Source of the DNA: an uncultured Candidatus Poseidoniales archaeon
Lineage (GTDB): Archaea > Thermoplasmatota > Poseidoniia > Poseidoniales > Poseidoniaceae
NCBI GenBank assembly: GCA_000246735.1
Contig: CM001443.1
Coordinates: 496,129-554,971 of the forward strand
Reading direction: 5' to 3'
Length of the DNA: 58,843 nucleotides
The notes under the pieces are model-generated. The model saw only the letters and a program-made list of their open reading frames with translations, was not told where the DNA came from and did not search any database. Below, piece by piece: positions 1-7,531 of this stretch. Every line of letters begins with the position of its first letter. The first letter of the stretch is position 1. Made by a program: the position numbers and the translations under genes.

Positions 1-1
1 C

Positions 2-97
2 GCTGAGACACCACAAATGTCGGAATGTGGGGCTTGTGGTGCAGACTTGGCTATGGACGCCAAAGAGTGCGGTACATGCGGCGCAAAGTTCGAGTGA
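2..97 (+). CDS. C-terminal end of a zinc-ribbon protein (partial)
   Basis: The frame is open from the left edge and stops with TGA at 95-97, so only the last 31 residues of the protein are present. They contain two CxxC knuckles (CGAC and CGTC) separated by about ten residues, the pattern of a short treble-clef or double-zinc-ribbon tail that probably binds one zinc ion. The function of the full protein cannot be told, because such tails occur on many archaeal membrane and regulatory proteins. There is no neighbouring evidence to the left. Confidence 0.6.
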   Translation, partial: AETPQMSECGACGADLAMDAKECGTCGAKFE

Positions 98-190
98 TCG
101 GGTGAAGTGAAAGGCGCCCGTCGGCTTTCATAGGGTACGTCACAGCTTTCGCTCGGCAGGTCCAGACGTCATTCGGGCAAGTCAAGCCAG

Positions 191-211
191 GGGGTTTTGA
201 TTTTCAACCCC
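191..211. terminator. Possible hairpin terminator
   Basis: GGGGTT at 191-196 pairs with AACCCC at 206-211 around a T-rich nine-base loop. It lies between the zinc-ribbon gene and the lipoprotein gene and could end transcription of the former. There is no T-run after the stem, so the call is weak. Confidence 0.3.
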
Positions 212-231
212 TCGCAAGGAACAGCATTGAA

Positions 232-239
232 TTGATATG
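232..239 (+). promoter_or_regulatory. TATA-like element for the lipoprotein gene
   Basis: The AT-rich stretch TTGATATG lies about 26 nt before the ATG at 262, the distance expected for an archaeal TATA box of a leaderless or nearly leaderless transcript. No Shine-Dalgarno sequence is seen before that ATG. Confidence 0.35.
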
Positions 240-261
240 GAAGGCGTTCTTGGCATGAACC

Positions 262-807
262 ATGAAGCGGCATCTGCTCCCTGTGGCATTGGTTCTCATG
301 CTCTTCATGTCGACGACAGCTGGGTGTTTAGGATTGATTCCAGCCCGTGAAAGCCTTGAGGCAATGCGGGGTGAAGCAAAGCCTTCAATCACCGTTGAAA
401 GCATGATGCTGAGCCATGTCTTTGACAGCATTGAACTCGAACCTTACACCAACACCTCTACGCTCGATGTTCGAGCCGATGCCACGCAGATTGTCATTTA
501 CAGAAAGGTCTCAATCACCGGTTCGGATACCATTGCGTGCTTTGATAATGGACTCACCCGATACGTGCAAGCCACGCTCGTTGATCCTGCTGGCAACACG
601 CGATGGGAACTCAATGAATGCCAAGATGTTCAACCAGCCACCGTCGAAATTAATCCTGACCCAACCTTGGAAGTCGGAGACTGGACCCTCTCAGTCGAAG
701 CACGTGGTATTGGCGTACCTGGCACTGCTGCACAAGATCAGTTCACAATCACGGTAAGCGTGCAGAACACCTGCATCATTTACCCGCCGAACAACGAGTG
801 TGACTAG
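262..807 (+). CDS. Predicted secreted lipoprotein, function unknown
   Basis: The 181-residue protein begins with a basic n-region and a hydrophobic core, followed by a lipobox-like TTAGC, so Cys22 is the likely lipid-modified first residue of the mature protein. The rest is polar, beta-rich and without membrane segments. It has cysteines near the middle (around residues 93 and 119) and two more near the end that could form disulfides. The mature protein is expected on the outer face of the membrane. No known domain is recognised. The ATG at 262 is preferred because the signal peptide starts there and a TATA-like element lies 26 nt upstream. The stop lies two bases from the end of the convergent nuclease gene. 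Confidence 0.75.
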   Translation: MKRHLLPVALVLMLFMSTTAGCLGLIPARESLEAMRGEAKPSITVESMMLSHVFDSIELEPYTNTSTLDVRADATQIVIYRKVSITGSDTIACFDNGLTRYVQATLVDPAGNTRWELNECQDVQPATVEINPDPTLEVGDWTLSVEARGIGVPGTAAQDQFTITVSVQNTCIIYPPNNECD

Positions 808-809
808 GT

Positions 810-2006
810 TCACACCAGTGAGTCGTCACACGCATACCTGCGTGAGCAATTTTGACACTTGCCGGGTCGCTCATGGTTTCTCTTTGCGCCACCCTCAACC
901 ATCAATCGTTGAATTTCTGAGATGGCTGAAAACAATTCTTGTTTGGCATCAGGCGTCCAATCGATTTGGTGCAAGTTTTCCTTGCCATAGCGGAGGACTC
1001 CGTAAGGAGAACTTTTCTTCGTGCTCACCTCAACGAGGTGAAGATAGGCCAAAATTTGCATTCTGTGAGAGGCATGAGGTCGCTTTGGTACCTTTCCGGT
1101 CTTTTGTTCCACAGGAATGAATTCGCCATCAACAATTACAATCTGATCTGGACGGCCTCGGAGCCCGGTCACTGGATCGACGAGGAGATTGGTTGAGGTG
1201 TCATCGTCGGAGTAAGTCACCTCAGTATCGGCTTCCAAGTCCACATCCTTTCGTGCTAATTCCAATGCGTTTTCACTGAGCAAGACCCTTTGCAGTTGCC
1301 AAGAGGCCGCCAAGGTCCATCCCATGGCTGTCAGAAAGAGAATGAACGTTGCCTGAGCCCTGTTGTCCGCTCCAGCAAGGGCGATGGCATGAAGGCCAAG
1401 CACAATCGCTCCAAAGAAGAACGAAACTTCGGTGCGGCCCGCTTCGAACCAGCCACCAATGAAATTTGGTGGTTCGATGACCGGTTGGATTTCATCGTGG
1501 TCCAACAAAATACGGGATCTCGTTTGTGCAACCGTTTCATTCCAGCCAACCCACTTGCGCCATGGCAAGTATGTAGCGAAGAGTCCAGCAATCAGTAGCA
1601 CCAGTGCCCAGAGCGCAAGGTAACGAGCCAGATCAAGCGGTGTTGTTACCACATCATCGATGTAATTGAAAGCAATCCCGTCGATTACAAATGCCACGGT
1701 CACAGAGAACCACCATGTCCAGATAATCGTCGCCCTTCTCATGCTGGTTTTCATTTCCTTGAACGATTCCATCTGCTGATGGATTTCAGCGTGTTTTCGA
1801 ATCCCGGCTTCAATGGCTTCGCCTTGGCCAGAATTTCCCTCTCGGGACAACGCCCAAGACATTGGGCAATATTCGTGGCGTTCGAGGTCGCTTGCGCTCA
1901 ACTTCAACGCGGCGTCATTTTCGTCTCGCCAAAAGTCGTCATTATGCAAACGGGCTTTGTAGGTCCCGATTTTGGAGGCATTATTGGCCAATGATTCCTC
2001 CCCCAT
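810..2006 (-). CDS. Cas4-like PD-(D/E)XK nuclease with inserted transmembrane helices
   Basis: The 398-residue protein has the pieces of a RecB/Cas4-type exonuclease. An N-terminal LSASDLERHEYCP block carries Cys47. A GRPDQI motif gives the catalytic Asp, a PVEQKTGK motif gives the E-x-K pair, and a downstream Q-x3-Y helix follows. C-terminal Cys384, Cys387 and Cys393 together with Cys47 fit the four-cysteine Fe-S cluster of Cas4 and AddB. Unusually, about 150 residues between the first cysteine and the Asp motif contain four hydrophobic helices (near residues 90-112, 125-148, 195-213 and 218-238), so the nuclease is predicted to be membrane-bound. No cas1, cas2 or CRISPR array is nearby, so a role in DNA repair, DNA uptake or defence is more likely than spacer acquisition. 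It diverges from S2. Confidence 0.75.
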   Translation of the reverse strand: MGEESLANNASKIGTYKARLHNDDFWRDENDAALKLSASDLERHEYCPMSWALSREGNSGQGEAIEAGIRKHAEIHQQMESFKEMKTSMRRATIIWTWWFSVTVAFVIDGIAFNYIDDVVTTPLDLARYLALWALVLLIAGLFATYLPWRKWVGWNETVAQTRSRILLDHDEIQPVIEPPNFIGGWFEAGRTEVSFFFGAIVLGLHAIALAGADNRAQATFILFLTAMGWTLAASWQLQRVLLSENALELARKDVDLEADTEVTYSDDDTSTNLLVDPVTGLRGRPDQIVIVDGEFIPVEQKTGKVPKRPHASHRMQILAYLHLVEVSTKKSSPYGVLRYGKENLHQIDWTPDAKQELFSAISEIQRLMVEGGAKRNHERPGKCQNCSRRYACDDSLV

Positions 2007-2107
2007 GAGAGGGAGTTGAGCGTCTCATCCTTGAGTTCTTCCACGGCATAAGTCAACAAAATCTATCGAAATTGGGTTGTTCCTTTTTTGGATTCACTAC
2101 GAAGCGG

Positions 2108-2115
2108 TTTAATAT
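2108..2115 (+). promoter_or_regulatory. TATA box of the S2 gene
   Basis: TTTAATAT is centred 38 nt before the ATG at 2150, giving a predicted transcript start near 2138 and a leader of about ten bases. It is the only strong AT-rich element in the spacer between the divergent nuclease and S2 genes. Confidence 0.5.
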
Positions 2116-2149
2116 GGGGTTCAAGTCGGGCGATTGCTGAGGTCTTGCA

Positions 2150-2926
2150 ATGTCCGAAGAAACTACTTTACTCGTCCCCTTTGAATCCTATGAGGAAAAC
2201 GCAGTCAACATTGGTACTCAACAAAAGAGTGCAGATATGGCTCGCTTTATTGACACCGTCCGTGAAGATGGTCTTTACCTCCTCGATGTCAACATGACTG
2301 ACTCCCGAATCCGCTCGATTGCGGAATTCCTCAACCGCTACGATTCCCCTCGCATCATGATTGTCTCCGCACGACAGTACGGTCAACGCCCAGCTCGCAA
2401 GTTCGCAGAATCAATCGGTGCAAACGCAGCCGTTGGCCGCTTCATCCCTGGTTCCCTCACCAACCCAGTGCTCCGATCCTACGTCGAGCCTGACATCCTC
2501 TTCGTGACCGACCCAGCCGCTGATCAGCAAGCACTCCGTGAAGCTGTGAACTCTGGTTTGCCGATTGTGGGCATCGTCGATGCAAACAACAACCTTCGTA
2601 ACGTCGATGTTGCGCTCCCTGCAAACAACAAGGGTCGCCGCTCACTGGCCTTGGTCTACTGGCTCTTGGCCCGTGAAGTGCTCAAGGGAGGTGAGACGAG
2701 GACTGGGCAGAAGCCCAAGATCTCGAAGATTGGCAATCCACCTTCTGAGGCTATATCATTCGCTGCTCTTAGCAGACAAGAACGAACTGATTCCATCTGC
2801 GAATGCCTCAGGCGTTGGCGCACCGTGCATAACAGCCCTGATTTTCTTTGCACCCGGCAACCCCTTGGTGAACGCCACCGCGTGTCGTTGCATCCATCGA
2901 GGTTGAAGGCCTGCTGTTTTGTGTGA
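2150..2926 (+). CDS. rps2: Archaeal 30S ribosomal protein S2 (uS2), with an abnormal C-terminal extension
   Basis: Residues 1-180 match archaeal-type uS2: a short N-terminus without the bacterial extension, a RIMIVSARQYGQRPARKFAE block, GRFIPGSLTNP, an EPDILFVTDP segment and the closing SLALVYWLLAREVLK helix. uS2 binds the head-body junction of the small subunit. The reading frame then continues to 258 residues with sequence that does not look like S2 and that runs antisense through the last 171 bases of the convergent dus gene. Known archaeal S2 proteins are usually about 200-230 residues, so the natural stop has probably been lost or shifted. One of the other frames stops at 2692-2694, just after the conserved helix. 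The core assignment is secure but the 3' end is not. Confidence 0.9.
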   Translation: MSEETTLLVPFESYEENAVNIGTQQKSADMARFIDTVREDGLYLLDVNMTDSRIRSIAEFLNRYDSPRIMIVSARQYGQRPARKFAESIGANAAVGRFIPGSLTNPVLRSYVEPDILFVTDPAADQQALREAVNSGLPIVGIVDANNNLRNVDVALPANNKGRRSLALVYWLLAREVLKGGETRTGQKPKISKIGNPPSEAISFAALSRQERTDSICECLRRWRTVHNSPDFLCTRQPLGERHRVSLHPSRLKACCFV

Positions 2927-3790
2927 GAATTCGATGTACTTGTCCCAGCACCATCGGCGAGCGGCAAACGATTGACCAACAGGTGACAATTCATGCCAGG
3001 ATTCAGCGTTGGCTCGCACCCATGGTAAGTCATCGTGTTCCATCCATCCGAGGCCGACCTTGATTTCGCCAAACACGGAAGGTCGGCCGATGGCCCCCCT
3101 CCCGACCATCAATCCTGATGCACCAGTAACTTCCAAGCAATCCTTAGCGCTTGCCGCATCGACCACATCTCCGTTCGCCACAACAGGGGTTTCGACAGCA
3201 TCAACAATCGATTTGATTGAATTCCAATCTGCTTCACCGGAATACCGTTGACGCAATGTTCGACCGTGGACACAAAGACGAGCCGTCCCAATGTCTTCAA
3301 GTTCTTTGCAAATCTCCAAGGCATTGTTCGCTCCTTGGCCTGTTCCAAGCCTCATCTTTGCAGAAACGGGAACATCGACTTTTTGGATAATGCCGTCAAC
3401 CATTGAAACAAGGTTGTCAGGTTCACCCATGAGGGCTGCACCAGCGCAAATTTTGGTCACCTTAGGTGCAGGGCATCCAAAGTTGAGATCGATGATGTCG
3501 GCGGTTGGTGCAAGCATCTCAGCAGCCGTGGCCATATCATTAGGGTCGCCGCCGAAGATCTGTGGGATGAAGGGGACTTCAGTCTCATGGGATTCCATTT
3601 TCCGCCATGAAACGGCAGCCTCACGAGTTAATGCCGTGCTGTTCGTGAATTCAGTGATGGTGACATCAGCTCCGCATGCCTTCGCCAGCAACCGAAACGG
3701 CAGGTCTGAGACGCCCGCCATCGGGGCGAGGAACAATGGACGAGGTTCCCCGTCCCATGGGCCGGATTTTGGAGCGATGTGTTCGGGCAT
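2756..3790 (-). CDS. dus: tRNA-dihydrouridine synthase
   Basis: This TIM-barrel flavoprotein reduces uridine to dihydrouridine in the tRNA D-loop. Visible family signatures are LAPMAGVSDLPFR at the N-terminus, the FGGDP strand, DLNFGCPAPKV with the catalytic Cys, SAKMRLG, the CVHGRT flavin-binding segment and VVANGDV followed by a GLMVGRGAIGRP phosphate-binding loop. The start is taken as ATG at 3790, not the in-frame GTG six bases upstream, because AGGTGAG lies 7 nt before the ATG. It follows the winged-helix gene ending at 3801 by only ten bases and is probably cotranscribed with it. The 3' end overlaps the extended S2 frame on the other strand. Confidence 0.92.
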   Translation of the reverse strand: MPEHIAPKSGPWDGEPRPLFLAPMAGVSDLPFRLLAKACGADVTITEFTNSTALTREAAVSWRKMESHETEVPFIPQIFGGDPNDMATAAEMLAPTADIIDLNFGCPAPKVTKICAGAALMGEPDNLVSMVDGIIQKVDVPVSAKMRLGTGQGANNALEICKELEDIGTARLCVHGRTLRQRYSGEADWNSIKSIVDAVETPVVANGDVVDAASAKDCLEVTGASGLMVGRGAIGRPSVFGEIKVGLGWMEHDDLPWVRANAESWHELSPVGQSFAARRWCWDKYIEFSHKTAGLQPRWMQRHAVAFTKGLPGAKKIRAVMHGAPTPEAFADGISSFLSAKSSE

Positions 3791-3800
3791 GGACACTCAC

Positions 3801-4904
3801 CTATGCATCGAGTTGCTCGACCAGTTCACCAACCCTGCGCATTCGGCGCAGGACTCGGTCGAGCCGTTCCATGACTCGCTTAGCAGTTTCTTCTGGCCCC
3901 TCACCTGACATTCTGTGACCCATCGGAAGTCGTCCGCCAAGCAGGTTGAGGAGAAGCATCTGTTCTGCTGCCTCGACACTCTTCATTGCGTCGTCAACAT
4001 CCTCCACTGTGAGTTTTCCTTTCTTGAGTTTACTTAGCAGCAAGGACTGCTGCTTTGTTCCCAACAACCGCTGAAATCCGCCCTTTTTGAGCATCCAATC
4101 TTCGCCTCTTCGCTGGTGTTGAGCCAGCATGGCTGTCCACAAGGCGATGCTCAACCGATCGATGCGAGGCACGCGCTCGACCGCACCGCTTGAACGGAAT
4201 CGTTCGAGGATCCGTCCCAATCTTGCTTTGGGGCCGTCCACGAGTTCAGCAGCCTCATCGAGGGACAGTGGCGCCCCACGGGCAAGGAGGATTTCGAACA
4301 ATTGAACAGAAATGGAGGTTGCACTGGCTTCTTTCCCGGGTCGTTCTCCGAGCAATCCGAAATCCCCCATCCATTGGGAGAGTCGGTTCTCTTCTTCGTT
4401 GCGCACCGGCCGCACTTCTACCACACCGAGGCTGAGGAGGGGCGGGTCGCTTTCAGGAACCTCAAGCGCCATTCGCAAAGGTTCGCGCGTCCACATTGCT
4501 TGAATGAGGCCCAAGCGTTGACGAACGATGGTTTGCGTCTGAACGGAGAAGAATTCGATGGCGTTGCTCAATGAACCACCACGGAGGTAGTACCTCCGCC
4601 ACCCTTTCCCTTCATTGGTGTAACCAACAAGGCCTGATTCCACCAAGCGAGCAAGGTGGTGATTGAGTGATGCGGGTGTGAGCGCTAACTCATCAGCGAG
4701 CATCTGTGCATCCCAACTCGAGGTCGGTTGGGCAAAGAGGAAATCTCTGAGCAGCCGATGAACAGGTCCTGCGCGGCCAAGATCAGCAGTTGCTTCACCT
4801 CTTTTCCTCACCAAACTCAGCGTTTCGATGAACCATGCGACCAGTCCATCGATGTCACGTTCAGTGGTCGGAAGGGGGACCTCTTGGATGCGTACACTGA
4901 ACAT
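3801..4904 (-). CDS. Winged-helix transcriptional regulator (ArsR-like), unknown target
   Basis: With the ATG at 4904 the protein has 367 residues. Residues around 60-115 form a helix-turn-helix with recognisable ArsR features (a short ADELALTPASLNHHLARLVESGLV helix pair followed by a wing containing tandem aromatic and basic residues). A second helix-turn-helix-like segment occurs near residues 215-260, and the C-terminus is basic and helical with a likely coiled coil. The longer frame that begins at 5042 would overlap the upstream regulator gene by 52 bases and has a low-complexity basic N-terminus, so the internal ATG is preferred. It is part of a run of three regulators on this strand and sits ten bases before dus. 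The signal it senses is not evident. Confidence 0.65.
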   Translation of the reverse strand: MFSVRIQEVPLPTTERDIDGLVAWFIETLSLVRKRGEATADLGRAGPVHRLLRDFLFAQPTSSWDAQMLADELALTPASLNHHLARLVESGLVGYTNEGKGWRRYYLRGGSLSNAIEFFSVQTQTIVRQRLGLIQAMWTREPLRMALEVPESDPPLLSLGVVEVRPVRNEEENRLSQWMGDFGLLGERPGKEASATSISVQLFEILLARGAPLSLDEAAELVDGPKARLGRILERFRSSGAVERVPRIDRLSIALWTAMLAQHQRRGEDWMLKKGGFQRLLGTKQQSLLLSKLKKGKLTVEDVDDAMKSVEAAEQMLLLNLLGGRLPMGHRMSGEGPEETAKRVMERLDRVLRRMRRVGELVEQLDA

Positions 4905-4990
4905 GGACGGCGTGGCCCGACGAGGGTCTTTGAAGACTGTGCAGTAAATGGCGCTCAAGCGGCGAAAAATGAACCGTGTTGTCGAAGCGG

Positions 4991-5653
4991 TCAACGTCGG
5001 TCGTCGTTCCAATCGTAGTCCACGGCTTTGGTGCCTCGCCATTCGATGTCCATGTTGATATGTGGCATCAATTCAATGCGATCTTCTCTCAAAATGCCCC
5101 GCCGTCGGAGGACTTTGATGGCAGAATGAGTTGTAGCACGTGAGCGTCCGATGCGGCGGGCAAGAGCGGCTTGGCTGCGCGGAACGCCTTCTTTGACAAT
5201 GTCTTCAACAATGAGCCGTTGAACAAGTGACAAGCCGATTGGAAGGGCCGATGCAGCGCGTTCCTCATTCACATTGATGCCCCGTAGAATCTCAACTTGG
5301 GTTGGGGCCCCAGCGAAGTAACATGTTCGCCCATTCACCGGTAAAACAGTCACGCTTCGACGGGTTTGGAGCACATCGAGATGATGGCGCAAGGTCCCGT
5401 TTGCAGCGCTAAGAGTGCTTTGCAACTCCCTGTAGCAGAGTCCCGGGTGTTGTTCCAGCGTTGAAAGAATACGTCGGCGAAGTGGGTGCTCGAGGGCGTT
5501 TGTTTTGGTTGAAATACTGCCCATGGCCATGCCGCCAACAGCGCTCGCAGCAGCAGCGATTCCCCCGGCCAAACCTGCAACGCCACCTGCAGCTGATGCG
5601 ATGCCTGCGGCCAACCAAGGACGCTGTCGAACCCACTGGGCAAGCAAAGGCAT
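4991..5653 (-). CDS. Predicted regulator with two winged-helix domains and an N-terminal membrane segment
   Basis: The 220-residue protein starts with about 45 residues rich in Ala and Gly that can form one or two membrane helices. It continues with a typical ArsR-like winged helix (HPLRRRILSTLEQHPGLCY, then RELQSTLSAANGTLRHHLDVLQ) near residues 55-95. A second, MarR-like helix-turn-helix (SQAALARRIGRSRATTHSAI) lies near residues 155-185. Membrane-anchored double-winged-helix proteins of this layout are common in euryarchaea and may link envelope state to transcription, but the target here is unknown. The gap to the next minus-strand gene is 86 bases. Confidence 0.65.
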   Translation of the reverse strand: MPLLAQWVRQRPWLAAGIASAAGGVAGLAGGIAAAASAVGGMAMGSISTKTNALEHPLRRRILSTLEQHPGLCYRELQSTLSAANGTLRHHLDVLQTRRSVTVLPVNGRTCYFAGAPTQVEILRGINVNEERAASALPIGLSLVQRLIVEDIVKEGVPRSQAALARRIGRSRATTHSAIKVLRRRGILREDRIELMPHINMDIEWRGTKAVDYDWNDDRR

Positions 5654-5711
5654 GATGTTGGGTTCGCCTTCTTGTTTGTTAAGCCATCCCAGCGATGTTC
5701 AACGATTGTGG

Positions 5712-6185
5712 TCAATCATCTGAGAGCAACATGCCAGCATGAATCTTGAGATGAGCCACAAGGGGTGATAACAATCGGCCGCACGTGCGCCCATGCTCAC
5801 TGAGAACGTATGCGACCCGAACAGGTGGGCCCTCCTCGACCTGGCGCAACACAAGCCCTTCTTCAACCAAAAACCGCAATTTATCCGAAAGGGTGCGAGA
5901 GGAGATGCCTTGGAGCAGGCTCTTCATTTGGTTAAACCGCCGCGGTCCAGCGATGTAAAGAGCAGTGAGGATCTCAGTGGTCCAGCGTGAACCAAACACA
6001 TGCAATGCTTCATCTGCGCGACGAACTTCCCAATGGAGCGTGTTTGCTTCCCCTCCCCCAGTTTGGTTGCCGAGGATGCTTCGGATGTCGCCACCGTTGG
6101 TGATGGTCGATTCGATTGAGGCGCGGACGGCCTGGTATTCGGAGCGTGGAATTTTGAGCGGTGGCGTGGACATATTTACTCCCAT
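5712..6185 (-). CDS. HxlR-family transcriptional regulator
   Basis: The central region carries the HxlR signature: a DEALHVFGSRWTTEILTALY helix, a GPRRFNQMKS segment, and then ISSRTLSDKLRFLVEEGLV as the recognition helix, followed by a wing with VAYVLSEHGR. HxlR proteins are small dimeric winged-helix regulators that often act next to their targets. ATG at 6185 is the longest start. An ATG at 6173 is preceded by GGGAG at a good distance and is an equally good choice, giving 153 residues. The gene diverges from the glycosyltransferase gene, whose TATA box lies about 70 bases away, so it may regulate that gene. This last point is inference. Confidence 0.82.
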   Translation of the reverse strand: MGVNMSTPPLKIPRSEYQAVRASIESTITNGGDIRSILGNQTGGGEANTLHWEVRRADEALHVFGSRWTTEILTALYIAGPRRFNQMKSLLQGISSRTLSDKLRFLVEEGLVLRQVEEGPPVRVAYVLSEHGRTCGRLLSPLVAHLKIHAGMLLSDD

Positions 6186-6250
6186 TCAAACCCTGTCGGC
6201 CTCACCTACTTAATGTCATTTTTACACCGAAGTTTCAATAATCTAAATTC

Positions 6251-6260
6251 GATATATTTT
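6251..6260 (+). promoter_or_regulatory. TATA box of the GT4 gene
   Basis: GATATATTTT is a strong archaeal TATA element. It predicts a transcript start near 6282, which excludes the upstream in-frame ATG at 6213 and supports ATG at 6309 as the start. Confidence 0.55.
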
Positions 6261-6308
6261 CACTCCCTCACAACTTATCTTCAAGAGGGGCTGGCCCTTG
6301 GTTACGAT

Positions 6309-7481
6309 ATGGGTCGTAAGGTCATGCTCGTTCGGGGCGGAACACTCGGTCCGAACTCAGGCATTGGCGGTGCACACCATGCGTTGGTCGAAACCCTTGC
6401 TGCGGGCAATGTTTCCGGTTGGTCGTTGCACGGCGTGGAAGAATACCATCTCGGGGCTCGGCCGAGTGCCTTTCGCCGAGTGAGTCAGCGATGGTTCAGC
6501 CACCCCCGCAGGATTCAACGGCTCTCAAAGAACCAAACTTCTGTAGATTTAATTCACATTACCGATCAAGAGCAAGCGCATCTGGTCCCACGCAACTCAG
6601 CTATTCCAACAGTGGTCACTGTTCACGACCTCTTCCATTTGTTTCCAGAAGTGAAAACCTTCGGACAAAGCAAGGTGGAGATTGGGCAATCACGACCGTC
6701 CTCAGTGCGTCGTCGAGACCTACGGAAATTGAGAGAAGGCCTCGCAAGAGCGGATCTTCTGCTGTGCGATTCTAAGTCGACCCTTGCCGCTTGCAAAATG
6801 CACTTTCCAAACATCAATGCGGTGTGGCTCCCTCTTGGCCTCTCTATGGAGCGTTTTGATCCCTCGCAGGCCAATCAGGCCAGCGCAAGTTCACCAGCAC
6901 AACACCTCAGGCGGGCCTGCCATCTCTTGATTGTTGGAAGCCACGATCCGAGAAAACGAATGGATTTCTTGTTCAAGGTGCTCGGCAGCCTCCATGCAGA
7001 AGTGAAGCAGGAACTCCATATTCATCATGTTGGGAATCCCAATTCCCCAACAGGGGCACCATCGATTGTGGAACTCGCCACTGCACATTCCATTCCTCAC
7101 TTTACCGCTCACGGCGGTGATTTATCGGACACTGCCCTCATGGACATGCGATTTGCTAGCGAAGCACTTTTGTTTCCAAGCATCAGTGAAGGCTTTGGGT
7201 ACCCTCCAATCGAAGCAATGGCAACAGGAACGCCTGTGCTCTGTTCGAACGAAGCCTCACACAATGAATTGATGCCAGAAGGCACTTGTTTGCCAGCAGA
7301 CGATGCAGAGGCATGGCGGACTGCTCTGCTTGGCGTCCATCAAGGGTGGAAGCAACGCACCTCTTCAGATGAAGATCACCGATGGCCAGATGCTAACAAA
7401 ACGCTGGTCGCCCACGCTCATTCGTTCGATATGAAGGCCTACAATCAACGGACATGCGATGCTTACAACAGCCTCTTTTGA
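6309..7481 (+). CDS. GT4-family glycosyltransferase
   Basis: The 390-residue protein has a GT-B fold layout. An N-terminal half begins MLVRGGTLGPNSGIGG, and a TVVTVHDLFHLFP strand-loop matches the donor-proximal His region. The C-terminal nucleotide-sugar domain starts at HLLIVGSHDPRKR and contains the family's E-x7-E motif in SEGFGYPPIEAMATGTPV. It should transfer a sugar from a nucleotide donor to a surface glycan or lipid on the cytoplasmic side, with unknown acceptor. The start is set by the TATA box at 6251. The next gene begins 50 bases downstream on the same strand, without an obvious functional link. Confidence 0.85.
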   Translation: MGRKVMLVRGGTLGPNSGIGGAHHALVETLAAGNVSGWSLHGVEEYHLGARPSAFRRVSQRWFSHPRRIQRLSKNQTSVDLIHITDQEQAHLVPRNSAIPTVVTVHDLFHLFPEVKTFGQSKVEIGQSRPSSVRRRDLRKLREGLARADLLLCDSKSTLAACKMHFPNINAVWLPLGLSMERFDPSQANQASASSPAQHLRRACHLLIVGSHDPRKRMDFLFKVLGSLHAEVKQELHIHHVGNPNSPTGAPSIVELATAHSIPHFTAHGGDLSDTALMDMRFASEALLFPSISEGFGYPPIEAMATGTPVLCSNEASHNELMPEGTCLPADDAEAWRTALLGVHQGWKQRTSSDEDHRWPDANKTLVAHAHSFDMKAYNQRTCDAYNSLF

Positions 7482-7531
7482 GGGAAACGCAGGGCCGCAT
7501 TGTTCATGAGCGAAGTTCCATTCGCAGAGCC

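Noticed and set aside
810-2006. Cas4-like gene as evidence for a CRISPR-Cas locus
   Set aside because: No repeat-spacer array, cas1, cas2 or effector gene is present in the window.
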